From: Brevibacterium zhoupengii
GTDB lineage: Bacteria; Actinomycetota; Actinomycetes; Actinomycetales; Brevibacteriaceae
DNA: 64,000 bases
Direction of reading: 5' to 3'
Assembly (NCBI RefSeq): GCF_021117425.1
Contig: NZ_CP088298.1
Location: forward strand, 186,001-250,000
Shown piece after piece: positions 28,943 to 37,371 of this stretch. Below the pieces are notes generated by a model. The model was not told the origin of the DNA, searched no databases, and saw only the letters and a list, made by a program, of their open reading frames with translations. Both the position numbers and the translations under genes were made by a program. Numbering within the stretch: position 1 is the stretch's first letter; the number at the start of each line of letters is the position of its first letter.

Positions 28943-30666
28943 TGCGGGCCATCTCCCAGGCCTCTCCGGCCAAGGACTTCACACCGACACCTCGGCGCGG
29001 GGTCAATGTCTCCCGTTTCCTCACCCAGACGGCCCGTCGGATCCCGGACCACACCGCCGTCATCGACGACGATCATTCGGTGCGTTGGACCTGGAGCGAA
29101 TTGGAGACCCGGGCCGAGGCGCTGGCGCTGGCCCTCCAATCCGGGGGAGTGGGCAGGCGCGACAGTGTGCTTCTCGTCTCGGCCAACCACGCCGAGGTGA
29201 TCCAGTCCTTCTGGGGCATCATCCGTGCCGGTGCGGTCATCGCCCCACCCAATGCCGCACTCTCGACCGAGGAACTGCTGAGCATCTGCGCCGATGTCGT
29301 CCCGGCAGCGATCATCGTCGACCGTGCCCACGCCGACTTCGTCGAGGCCCTCCAACAGACAGGGTTCGCCGGGCCCGTCCTGTGGATCGGGGAGCTGCCA
29401 GACGGGACACCCTCATCGAGCGGACCACTTGGTGTCGAGGGGACAGGCTATAGAGGGTCCGCTCGAGGCGAAGTGGTCCGCTCGAGCGCAGCTGCGGAGA
29501 GTGCCGCAGAGATCGGAGACTTCGCGGTCGAGGAAGACGACCCGTGCTGGTACTTCTTCACCTCCGGGTCCACGGGCAAACCGAAGGCGGCGACGTTCAC
29601 ACATCGCCACCTCGGCGCGGTGCTGATGAATCATCGTTGCGATCTCTTCCCCGTCGAGGACGAGAACGGAGCCTCACTCGTGCTCGCGCCGCTCTCACAC
29701 GGGGCGGGGATCCATATGCTCGCCCAGGTCTTCGGCGGAACTCCTTCGGTCATCCATCCTGGTGGCAAAGTTGATCCGAGCACTCTGTGGGACTCGATCG
29801 ATGGCTACCGGATCACCAACGCCTTCACCGTGCCGACCATTCTCAACCGCATCGTCGCAGGTTACCCGGCCGATCGCGGGCCCGCCGATCACAGCCTCGA
29901 CCGCGTCGTCTACGCCGGTGCTCCGATGCTCGCGACCGACCAGTCCCGAGCCCTGGAACGCCTCGGACCCTGCCTTGTGCAGTACTTCGGCCTCGCCGAG
30001 GTGACCGGTGCGATCACCGTCCTCCGCCCCGAAGAGCACGGAACTATTCCCGTCGATTCCGCCGGCATCGGCACCTGCGGGAGAGCCCGCACCGGCGTCG
30101 ACATCGTCATCCTCGACGAAACCGGCAACGAGATGGCTCCCGGTGAGCAGGGTGAGGTCTGCGTGGCCGGACCCACCGTCTGCGCCGGCTACCTCGGCCG
30201 CGCCGATGCCAATGCCGAGTCCTTCGCCCACGGCGTCTTCCACACCGGCGACGTCGGCTACCTCAACGATCGCGGGTTCCTGTTCCTCACCGGGCGGAAG
30301 TCCGATATGTACATCTCCGGTGGGTCGAACGTGTACCCGCGTGAGATCGAGGAACTCCTCCTCACCGACGCCGAGGTGACCCAAGCCGTCGTCGTCGGTG
30401 TGCCCGATCCGCAGTGGGGAGAGATCGGAATCGCGATCATCGAACCGGCGACCGGCCATGCCGAGGTAGGCAGCGAGGCGTCGACCACCGGTGATAGCGG
30501 GACAGCAAGTGAGCGACTGCGTGCGCTGTGCAAGTCCACGCTCGCGGCGTACAAGGTGCCCAAAGAGATTCACTTCGTCGACGCGATGCCCGTCACCGCC
30601 TACGGGAAGCTGGCGCGCAAGGAACTCAAGGCCGAATACTCGGCAGGGCGGGGGAGCGCACGATGA
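28942..30666 (+). CDS. Acyl-CoA synthetase (AMP-forming ligase)
   Basis: Adenylate-forming ligase of 574 residues that would activate a carboxylic acid to its CoA thioester. Motifs: FFTSGSTGKPKAATF (P-loop A3), YFGLAEVTGA (A5), FHTGDVGYLNDRGFLFLTGR (A7/A8), and YGKLARKELK with the late catalytic Lys. An unusual segment at residues about 158-182, just before the P-loop domain, is encoded by a long imperfect palindrome (29416-29485). ATG 28942 overlaps the thiolase stop. Substrate unknown; proximity to a TRAP carrier suggests an imported organic acid. Confidence 0.88.
   Translation: MRAISQASPAKDFTPTPRRGVNVSRFLTQTARRIPDHTAVIDDDHSVRWTWSELETRAEALALALQSGGVGRRDSVLLVSANHAEVIQSFWGIIRAGAVIAPPNAALSTEELLSICADVVPAAIIVDRAHADFVEALQQTGFAGPVLWIGELPDGTPSSSGPLGVEGTGYRGSARGEVVRSSAAAESAAEIGDFAVEEDDPCWYFFTSGSTGKPKAATFTHRHLGAVLMNHRCDLFPVEDENGASLVLAPLSHGAGIHMLAQVFGGTPSVIHPGGKVDPSTLWDSIDGYRITNAFTVPTILNRIVAGYPADRGPADHSLDRVVYAGAPMLATDQSRALERLGPCLVQYFGLAEVTGAITVLRPEEHGTIPVDSAGIGTCGRARTGVDIVILDETGNEMAPGEQGEVCVAGPTVCAGYLGRADANAESFAHGVFHTGDVGYLNDRGFLFLTGRKSDMYISGGSNVYPREIEELLLTDAEVTQAVVVGVPDPQWGEIGIAIIEPATGHAEVGSEASTTGDSGTASERLRALCKSTLAAYKVPKEIHFVDAMPVTAYGKLARKELKAEYSAGRGSAR
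29416..29485. repeat. Palindromic element inside the acyl-CoA synthetase gene
   Basis: Perfect arms TCGAGCGGACCACTT (29416-29430) and its complement AAGTGGTCCGCTCGA (29471-29485). The interior also pairs partly (TCGAG...CTCGA; CTATAG at the centre), and the 13-mer GGGTCCGCTCGAG (29455-29467) echoes the right arm. The whole reads in frame. It looks like a mobile palindromic element retained as coding sequence. Confidence 0.75.
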
Positions 30667-31514
30667 GCGATCTCACGGACACAATCATCATGGCCATCGG
30701 CTGCGGCACCCCCGATGGTCAAGTCAACAATGGTTTCGCCGCGGCCAAGGCCTTCCTCGCCGCGGGTGCAAAGGTCTGCATCGTCGACCGGGACGCGGCG
30801 GCTCTCGAGCACGCGCGTGCGGCGCTCGGGTCCACACATGTAGCATCGGACAACCTCGGCGAGGCCGATCCTGTCGCTGACCTGGACTCACGGGTGACGA
30901 CGGTCGTCGCCGACGTCGGGGACGAGGACTCCCTGTCCGCGGCGTTCGACCACTGCGCGAGCAGCCTCGGCGAGCCCACGGTGCTGCACTACAACGTCGG
31001 CATCGTCGTCAACGGCGGACTCGACTCCCTGGAGACCGCGGCGTTTTCGAAGGCCCTCGACATCAACCTCACCGGGGCATTCGCGGCGATGAAGCAGGCG
31101 CTGCCCTATATGCGCAGGGCCGGTGGCGGGTCGATCATCACGGTCTCCTCGGTGGGCGGAATGCGCTACATGGGCTATGACTACCCGGCCTATGCGGCGT
31201 CGAAGGCCGGGCTCATCGAACTCACGAAGGTCGTCGGCGCCCAGTACGCATCCGAGGGGATACGCGCGAACTCCATCGCTCCGGGACTCATCGAGACACC
31301 TCTCATCCACAACTCGATCAGCGGCCACTACGACTCGGTCGAGGACATGCTCTCTGCCCGCCACGCACTCTCTCCGACAGGGAAGATGGGCCACCCCGAG
31401 GACATCGCGAAACTCGCGGTGTTCCTCGCCTCGGAGGACTCGAGCTACATCAACTCCACGCTCATCCCGGTCGACGGCGGACTCGTCCACTTCGCCGGAA
31501 CCCCGAAGACCTGA
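30663..31514 (+). CDS. SDR family oxidoreductase with altered cofactor loop
   Basis: Short-chain dehydrogenase of 283 residues. The catalytic set is intact: Ser in TVSSVGG (about 162), Y177 and K181 in YPAYAASKAG, and SIAPGLIETPL afterward. The normally strict TGxxxGIG nucleotide motif reads MAIGCGTPDGQVNNGFAAAK, and NNAG reads YNVG. VDRD after the second strand suggests NAD. Cofactor binding may be unusual. Start overlaps the ligase stop (ATGA), so it belongs to the thiolase/ligase operon. Confidence 0.82.
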   Translation: MSDLTDTIIMAIGCGTPDGQVNNGFAAAKAFLAAGAKVCIVDRDAAALEHARAALGSTHVASDNLGEADPVADLDSRVTTVVADVGDEDSLSAAFDHCASSLGEPTVLHYNVGIVVNGGLDSLETAAFSKALDINLTGAFAAMKQALPYMRRAGGGSIITVSSVGGMRYMGYDYPAYAASKAGLIELTKVVGAQYASEGIRANSIAPGLIETPLIHNSISGHYDSVEDMLSARHALSPTGKMGHPEDIAKLAVFLASEDSSYINSTLIPVDGGLVHFAGTPKT

Positions 31515-31527
31515 ACTCGCAGGACTG

Positions 31528-31568
31528 ACACGGAACAACCAGCGACAAACACGGAACAACCAGCGACA
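31528..31568 (+). repeat. 20-bp tandem repeat in the leader of the TRAP operon
   Basis: ACACGGAACAACCAGCGACA occurs at 31528-31547 and 31549-31568, period 21, identical copies, in the 95-bp gap between the SDR and the TRAP binding-protein gene. Confidence 0.9.
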
Positions 31569-31609
31569 GAGCACGATAAGACAGGAACAACTCAATGATG
31601 GAGGCAAGG

Positions 31610-32647
31610 GTGCCGACAACACCGACGAAGAGGACCATGCTTGCGTGGTTCGCCGTGCTGGTCACGCTCGTCCTGCTCGTCAGCGGATGCGGAACGAACT
31701 TCGGCACGACCGACGACGGGAAGCAGAAGTACCGGTGGAAGATGACTGTCACGACCGGCTCGACGAGCACCTGGTACATCGCGGCCGAGAAGTTTGCGAA
31801 GGACCTTGAAGAGGAGACCGATGGGCGCATCACGCTCAAGGTCTTCGGCAACGAACGGCTCTCGGCTGGTGAGGCCACCGCGGGCGTCGAGCAGCTCATG
31901 GACGGGGCGAAGGACTTCTCCTACAACTCGCCGATCATCTACTCGGCCGTCGACCCGCGCTTCGGCACCGTCACCGCCCCCTTCATCTTCGACTCCGTCG
32001 AAGACGGACAGAAGGCACTGGCAGGCAAGGGCGGCGACGTCTACGCCGACTACCTGTCCGAACACGGCGTCCACCTCCTGGGCTTCGGCGAATCGGGGAT
32101 GCGTCAGCTCACGAACACCCACCATCCGATCCATACCCCGGAGGACCTGCACGGACTCAAGTTCCGCATCCCCGGATTCGGCCTCTACACCGACCTCTAC
32201 CGGTCACTGGGCTCCAACCCGACGACGATGCCCTTCGGCGAGGTGTTCACCGCACTGCAGCAGGGGGCTATCGATGGCCAGGAGAACCCGATCGACGTCA
32301 TCTACTCCTCGAACCTGCAGGAGGTCCAGCCCTACCTGACCCTGTGGAACTACTCCTATGACCCGCTTGTCTTCGGCGTCAACGAGGACCTCTTCGACTC
32401 ACTCGACACCGAGGATCAGGAACTTGTAAGCCGCCTGGCCAAGGAGACCAACGAGTTCCAGATCAAGCAGAACCGCGATGGCGAGGAGAAGCTGATCAAG
32501 GAGCTCAAGGACAGCGGCATGGAGGTCAACGAACTCACCGAGGCCGAGAAGGACGAGTTCCGCACCACCCTGGAACCGCTGTACGCCGAGTACCGCAAGA
32601 TCTGGGGCCAGGACATGTCCGAAGCGTTCATTCCGGAAGGACTCTGA
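31610..32647 (+). CDS. dctP: TRAP transporter substrate-binding lipoprotein (DctP)
   Basis: Solute receptor of 345 residues. The signal helix LAWFAVLVTLVLLVSGCG ends in a lipobox. The DctP fold follows: WYIAAEKFAKDLEEETDGRI, the cation-recognising region KFRIPGFGLYTDLYRSLG, and TALQQGAIDGQENPIDVI, where the Arg of KFRIPG normally binds the substrate carboxylate. Binds an organic acid outside the membrane and passes it to DctQM. GTG 31610 is chosen because GGAGG lies 5 bases upstream; ATG 31595 and 31598 are alternatives. Confidence 0.88.
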   Translation: MPTTPTKRTMLAWFAVLVTLVLLVSGCGTNFGTTDDGKQKYRWKMTVTTGSTSTWYIAAEKFAKDLEEETDGRITLKVFGNERLSAGEATAGVEQLMDGAKDFSYNSPIIYSAVDPRFGTVTAPFIFDSVEDGQKALAGKGGDVYADYLSEHGVHLLGFGESGMRQLTNTHHPIHTPEDLHGLKFRIPGFGLYTDLYRSLGSNPTTMPFGEVFTALQQGAIDGQENPIDVIYSSNLQEVQPYLTLWNYSYDPLVFGVNEDLFDSLDTEDQELVSRLAKETNEFQIKQNRDGEEKLIKELKDSGMEVNELTEAEKDEFRTTLEPLYAEYRKIWGQDMSEAFIPEGL

Positions 32648-32648
32648 G

Positions 32649-33227
32649 ATGAAAATCGTCAAATGGTTCGAAGACTGGGTGGTCATCGCCTCGTTCATGG
32701 TGATCGTGCTCGTCACCTTCGTCAATGTCGTCTCTCGCTACACCTTCCAAGCCTCGCTGGCTTTCAGTGAGGAGATTACGATCAACCTCCTCGTCGTGCT
32801 CACGATGATGGGCGCGGTTGTGGGAATCCGCCTCGGCGCGCACCTGGGGTTCAGTTACCTGGTCGAGAACGCGAAGCCGACAATTCGCAGAACCCTCATC
32901 ATCATCGGCGCGGCTCTGATGATCGTCTTCCTCGCTGTCCTCCTCTTCTGGGGCAGCGAGATGATGATCCATCAGGCCGTCCGCGGTCGTGCGACCCCGT
33001 CGCTGGGCATCCCGCAGTGGCTGTTCACTCTGTCAATTCCGCTGGCCGGGCTGCTCGGAATCGTCCGCACTCTGCAGGCCGCCCGGGTTTCGCTGAACGA
33101 GGACACCTCCGCCGAGGCGGTCGCTGAGCGCATGGCGCAGGAAGCCGCCCCCGTCATCGACGATGCAGAGCTGAGCGGATCCACCCACTCCACAAGCACC
33201 ACCGACCGTCAGGGAGGCCGCAAATGA
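32649..33227 (+). CDS. dctQ: TRAP transporter small membrane subunit (DctQ)
   Basis: Four-helix membrane protein of 192 residues typical of TRAP small subunits: VIASFMVIVLVTFVNVVSRY, FSEEITINLLVVLTMMGAVV, AHLGFSYL and a third and fourth helix before a 45-residue charged tail. The RY and EE motifs are characteristic. It starts one base after the DctP stop and overlaps DctM by 4 bases, so the three are translated together. Confidence 0.87.
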   Translation: MKIVKWFEDWVVIASFMVIVLVTFVNVVSRYTFQASLAFSEEITINLLVVLTMMGAVVGIRLGAHLGFSYLVENAKPTIRRTLIIIGAALMIVFLAVLLFWGSEMMIHQAVRGRATPSLGIPQWLFTLSIPLAGLLGIVRTLQAARVSLNEDTSAEAVAERMAQEAAPVIDDAELSGSTHSTSTTDRQGGRK

Positions 33228-34753
33228 TCACGCTGCTGCTGTTCGGAAGCTTCTTCCTGTTCCTCGCCCTGGGCATCCCCGTGGCGTTCGCCCTCGGTCT
33301 CTCCGCCGTCACCGTCCTCATCACCACCGACGGACTCCAGGTCCTCGACGTGGTGCCCTCGGTGATGTTCCCGTCGATGAGTTCGGGCACGCTGCTGGCG
33401 ATCCCGTTCTTCGTCCTCGCCGGCATCGTCATGCAGTACACTGGCATCTCCCAGCGCCTCGTCGACCTCGCGTTCTTAGTCTTCGGTCGCTTCAGCCACG
33501 GCCTGGCCGCGGTCACGATCATCTCCGCGTTCTTCTTCTCCGCGATCTCCGGATCCGGACCGGCCACAGTGGCCGCGATCGGTGCGATCCTCATCCCCGC
33601 CCTGATCCGCAACGGGTACCAGAAGAAGCACGCCGTCTCCCTCGTCGCGGCCTCAGGCTCGATGGGCATCGTGGTTCCGCCCTCGATCGCGTTCATCATC
33701 TTCGCCGTCGTCGCCTCGGAGTTCGGATCGATCTCTATCACGCGGCTCTTCATCGCCGGCATCGTGCCCGGCGTGATCATGGCCGTGGCGTTCTTCATTG
33801 CCGCACTCTTCGTCCCCCGCGTCCGCGAGCTCGCGGGCCTGTCCGTGAAATCGGGCAAGGGACTGCTGGCAGCCGGCAATGAGCCCGGAACCACCACCGG
33901 CACCGAGGCGGCCGTGACCTCGAACTCGACCGCTGGCTCCTCGACGGCATCGTCGACGACAACAGGAAACGGTGCGACGAAGACCCGTCTGTTGAAAGCG
34001 GACAGGGCTGGGACGTCGGTCTCGACGAGCGGCCCGGCCACCTCGGCGGGGGCACCTGCAGATGGCACACCTGCCGAGGGCAGCTTCGGCGAGTTCCTCG
34101 CAGCCCTCGTCAAGGCCATTCCGGGTCTGCTCATTCCTGTCATCATCCTCGGCGGCATCTACGGCGGAATCTTCACCCCCACCGAGGCGGGTGCTGTGGC
34201 CTCCGTGTTCGCTCTCCTGGTGGGGCTCTTCGTCTACCGCGAACTCAAACTGCCCGACCTGCCGAAGGTGTTCCTCGAATCGGGAGTCTCGACTGCCGTC
34301 ATCATGTTCATCGTCGGTGTGGCCAGCCTCTTCTCCTACGTCATCACCGTCGAAGGCATCGCAGACACGGTGTCGGCAGCGGTGCTCGGGGTCACGGACA
34401 ACAAGTTCGTCATTCTCGCGGTGATCACGATCATCCTGCTCATCGTCGGCGCCTTCGTCGACGCGATCAGCGCGTTCTACCTGTTCATCCCGATCCTCGT
34501 GCCCATCCTGCTCGAAGTCGGCGTGGACATGACGACGATCGGCGTGTTCATGACCGTCAACCTCGCAATCGGCCTGTTCACCCCGCCCGTGGGACTCAAC
34601 CTCTACGTCGGAGCCGGCATCGGCAAGGTCAGGCTCGAAGAGGTGGTGCGCGGCATCATGCCGTTCCTCATCTGCGCAATCATCGCCCTGCTGCTCATCA
34701 CCTACATCCCGGCGATCTCGAACTGGCTGCCCGACCTCCTCGGCGTCGGCTAG
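33224..34753 (+). CDS. dctM: TRAP transporter large membrane subunit (DctM)
   Basis: Large permease subunit of 509 residues with the DctM pattern: LALGIPVAFALGLSA, AIPFFVLAGIVMQYTGI, SAISGSGPATVAAIG, GSMGIVVPPSIAFIIF, and in the second half FTPPVGLNLYVGAG. Usual length is about 425. The excess is a hydrophilic Ser/Thr/Ala/Gly-rich loop at residues about 205-288, between two halves of the carrier, with the membrane parts intact on both sides. It carries the sodium-coupled organic acid import of this operon. Start overlaps DctQ stop. Confidence 0.88.
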   Translation: MITLLLFGSFFLFLALGIPVAFALGLSAVTVLITTDGLQVLDVVPSVMFPSMSSGTLLAIPFFVLAGIVMQYTGISQRLVDLAFLVFGRFSHGLAAVTIISAFFFSAISGSGPATVAAIGAILIPALIRNGYQKKHAVSLVAASGSMGIVVPPSIAFIIFAVVASEFGSISITRLFIAGIVPGVIMAVAFFIAALFVPRVRELAGLSVKSGKGLLAAGNEPGTTTGTEAAVTSNSTAGSSTASSTTTGNGATKTRLLKADRAGTSVSTSGPATSAGAPADGTPAEGSFGEFLAALVKAIPGLLIPVIILGGIYGGIFTPTEAGAVASVFALLVGLFVYRELKLPDLPKVFLESGVSTAVIMFIVGVASLFSYVITVEGIADTVSAAVLGVTDNKFVILAVITIILLIVGAFVDAISAFYLFIPILVPILLEVGVDMTTIGVFMTVNLAIGLFTPPVGLNLYVGAGIGKVRLEEVVRGIMPFLICAIIALLLITYIPAISNWLPDLLGVG

Positions 34754-34806
34754 ATCCTCTGTCCACGACACCACCCGATCTGTCTCTCGACTCTTCAAGG
34801 AGAACC

Positions 34807-35574
34807 ATGGAACCCTATCTGCTGACGAACAAATCGGCCCTGGTCACAGGCGCCGCCCAGGGTATCGGGCTGGCCATTGCGACCTCACTGGCCAGACGCG
34901 GAGCCTCGATCGGCATCGTTGATCTCAAGGGTGCCGAAGCGGCTGCCGAGAGTCTGGCGCAGCAGTTTCCCGAACAGACATTCACCGGGTACGAACTCGA
35001 TGTCCGCGACGCCGAGGCGGTCACTGCTGCGCTCGGGTCATTCGCTCAGTCCTCCGGTGGGATCGACATCCTCGTCAACAATGCGGGGACGGCGGCACGC
35101 ATCGGAATCGACGAGATCACGGCCGAACAGTGGCAACGTGATCTGGACACCAATCTCGGCGGGACGTTCAACTTCATCAAGGCCGCCGTTCATCCGCACA
35201 TGATCAACGCCGGGAGTGGGTCGATCATCAACATCTCCTCGATCTCGGGCATCAACGGCGGTGCAGTCTCCGCTGGTGAGGCTGGGGCGCGTTCGGGTCC
35301 GGCGTATGCGGCGAGCAAGGGCGGGATCATCGCTCTCACGAAGTGGGTGGCCAAGGAGTACGGGCGGCAGGGAATTCGCTGCAACTCGGTGGCACCGGGC
35401 CCAGTGGAGTCCGCACTCACCGCAGGTCAGGACTACGACACCTCGAACCAGGCCCTGGACCGCATGGGCACCCCCGCTGAGATCGCCGAGGCGGTCGCCT
35501 ACCTCGCCAGCGATGGCGCGGCCTTCACCACCGGCCAGATCCTGCGTATCGACGGCGGGGCTGTGATGTCATGA
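34807..35574 (+). CDS. SDR family oxidoreductase
   Basis: Classical short-chain dehydrogenase of 255 residues. VTGAAQGIGLAIATSLA is the cofactor loop, VDLKG suggests NAD, NNAG is present, and the catalytic residues are Ser in ISSISG, Tyr in GPAYAASKGGI and the following Lys. C-terminal GQILRIDGGAVM is canonical. Unlike the SDR at 30663 it has a standard nucleotide motif. ATG 34807 has AAGGAG upstream. It follows the TRAP genes by 53 bp and overlaps the MOSC gene by 4 bases. Confidence 0.88.
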   Translation: MEPYLLTNKSALVTGAAQGIGLAIATSLARRGASIGIVDLKGAEAAAESLAQQFPEQTFTGYELDVRDAEAVTAALGSFAQSSGGIDILVNNAGTAARIGIDEITAEQWQRDLDTNLGGTFNFIKAAVHPHMINAGSGSIINISSISGINGGAVSAGEAGARSGPAYAASKGGIIALTKWVAKEYGRQGIRCNSVAPGPVESALTAGQDYDTSNQALDRMGTPAEIAEAVAYLASDGAAFTTGQILRIDGGAVMS

Positions 35575-36344
35575 GCTCATCGGCTTCGCCCTCGCCCTTG
35601 GACGAGGTACTCGATGTCCGCTCCATCGGGTTCACCCCGATCAAGGGGACCAGGCACCAGTCGCAGCCGGCGGCTTCGTTCGATGAGCACGGGCCCGTGG
35701 GGGACCGGCGCTACTGCCTCGTCGACACCGAGACACGTCGGGTTCTGCGAACCGTGCAGAACCCGACGCTGGTGGCGGTCGTGGCGCAGTTTCACGGTGC
35801 CCAGCTGGAGGTCACGCTGCCCGATCGACGCTCGGTCTGCGCGGTACCGGAACCTTCAGGTGAGGTGCTGACCTGTGACTATTGGGGCAGGCCGGTCGCA
35901 GCGGAACTGATGCAGGGGCCCCACGATGGGCTGCTGTCCTCGTGGTTGGGAATGCCCGTCCGTCTGGCTCATGTTCCCCGCGGGGACGTGGTCTTCGGGG
36001 AGCCGATCACGATCGTGACCACGGCCTCCATCCGCGATCTCGGCGAGAGAGCTGGGCATCCTGATCTGCTTGCCGAAGCGGCGAGATTCAGGGCGACACT
36101 GCTCGTCGAGACGGACGTCCCCTTTATGGAGGACACGTGGAACGGCCGCGAGATGACATTCGGCAAGACTCGCATTCGGGTCGGAGGACCGATCCCACGC
36201 TGCGCGGTCATGGATCTGCATCCCGTCACCGGCGCGCGGGGTTCGCGGCTGCTGAAGTCACTTGCCGCCTACCGACCCAGAAACGATGCCGGCGAACCCC
36301 ATTTCGGGATCTATGGACAGGTCATCGGCGGACCCGGCAACTGA
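35571..36344 (+). CDS. MOSC domain protein
   Basis: Protein of 257 residues with an MOSC N-terminal beta-barrel (VRSIGFTPIKGTRHQSQPAA, GPVGDRRYCLVD) and a MOSC core containing GPIPRCAVMDLHPVTG, where the Cys is the conserved molybdenum-cofactor/sulfur residue. MOSC proteins bind molybdenum cofactor and reduce N-hydroxylated compounds or carry sulfur. It lacks a ferredoxin or reductase domain. Start overlaps the SDR stop (ATGA). It is the last plus-strand gene of the 27.8-36.3 kb series; its part in the pathway is unclear. Confidence 0.82.
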   Translation: MSSSASPSPLDEVLDVRSIGFTPIKGTRHQSQPAASFDEHGPVGDRRYCLVDTETRRVLRTVQNPTLVAVVAQFHGAQLEVTLPDRRSVCAVPEPSGEVLTCDYWGRPVAAELMQGPHDGLLSSWLGMPVRLAHVPRGDVVFGEPITIVTTASIRDLGERAGHPDLLAEAARFRATLLVETDVPFMEDTWNGREMTFGKTRIRVGGPIPRCAVMDLHPVTGARGSRLLKSLAAYRPRNDAGEPHFGIYGQVIGGPGN

Positions 36345-36382
36345 CCGCAGAACGCGTGCGCCTGCCGAATGCGTGGGGCCGG

Positions 36383-36420
36383 CCTCTCACATTGACAGGA
36401 CCCTCTCATGTTGGCAGGAC
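36383..36420. repeat. 19-bp imperfect tandem duplication at a gene's 3' end
   Basis: CCTCTCACATTGACAGGAC (36383-36401) is followed at once by CCTCTCATGTTGGCAGGAC (36402-36420), 16 of 19 identical. The right copy contains the stop codon and last codons of the minus-strand PCC-domain gene, like the 4025-4060 repeat. Confidence 0.85.
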
Positions 36421-37371
36421 GAGGAGCTCGAAGGTCACGGCCACAGGGTTCGCGCCGAGGACCAACTGTCCTGCGTGCACCTCACCGGCGACATCGACGA
36501 CTTCCGCGTCGAGCCTGAGCCGCGGGTCGTCACCCAGGGCACCACGGACAGAACCTGTCAGGTGAGTGAACTCCACGGCCGGCCACGGTGCGGTTCCATC
36601 AAAGAACACGGCTCCGGTGGTGCTGCCGAGACTGGCCCGCACCTCGGCGGAATCGAAGCCGGCCTCACGGCAGATGGCCACGATCGCGTCATCGATGAGC
36701 TCGCCAGGACGGACACGGGAGATGACCGCATTGCTCGACCCCTGAGCAGACTCCGACATTGATACCGAACCTTGAGCTGACTCGGCGGCAGGGGTGTGCA
36801 GCGCAGTCGGTGCGAACGCGAAGAACCCGGTCTCCGGATCGGCCTCGCTGAGCTGCTGCGCATCGGCGAGGGCAAAGACGCGCAGGCGCATGCCGTTTGG
36901 CCCGACGAGCGTGCCGGGCAGCAGATGACCGCCCTCGGCCAGACCCTCCTCGGTCAACCAAGAAGCATGGATATGAGCGAATGGTTCCCCGCCCTTCGCA
37001 CCCACCGTCGCCGAGGCATGACACAGCACAGCTGGCCCCGCGTGGTGGAACTCGGTGGTGAAGGACATGGGGCGTTCGGCGTCGGGGCCATAAGCCGGGT
37101 AGACATAGTCGATCCGACCGAACTCGCCGGCAACGAACTCCACCATCAGCCCGGAGACGTCGAGTGTCTTAAGAAGGCCGGTCACGGAATCGAAGAGATC
37201 ATCACCGGCGACGAGATCGATGAGATGCTCCGAATGACGAGTCGGTACCGAGACGAGTCGCGGACTCAATCGGGGCCCGGCATGGATGACGACATCACCG
37301 GGGTCGCCGAGGCGGAAGCCGGGAGTTGTGTGTGCACTGGTGGTCTCGTGTGGCTGCGCCTCGTTGGTCAT
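36406..37371 (-). CDS. Two-copy PCC (PPC/DUF296-like) domain protein
   Basis: Protein of 321 residues with an apparent tandem of PCC-like domains. The first (about 40-160) has GEFGRIDYVYPAYGPDA, PFAHIHASWLTEEG and GGHLLPGTLVG, the last being the PCC glycine-rich signature with His residues. The second (about 225-315) keeps the start (ISRVRPGELIDDAI) and the strand pattern but lacks the GGHL motif. The linker has a repeated ESAQGS. PCC proteins form trimers and bind DNA or small ligands in various contexts; the role in this catabolic regulon is unknown. Its start overlaps the IclR gene stop, so the two are cotranscribed. Confidence 0.68.
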   Translation of the reverse strand: MTNEAQPHETTSAHTTPGFRLGDPGDVVIHAGPRLSPRLVSVPTRHSEHLIDLVAGDDLFDSVTGLLKTLDVSGLMVEFVAGEFGRIDYVYPAYGPDAERPMSFTTEFHHAGPAVLCHASATVGAKGGEPFAHIHASWLTEEGLAEGGHLLPGTLVGPNGMRLRVFALADAQQLSEADPETGFFAFAPTALHTPAAESAQGSVSMSESAQGSSNAVISRVRPGELIDDAIVAICREAGFDSAEVRASLGSTTGAVFFDGTAPWPAVEFTHLTGSVRGALGDDPRLRLDAEVVDVAGEVHAGQLVLGANPVAVTFELLVLPT

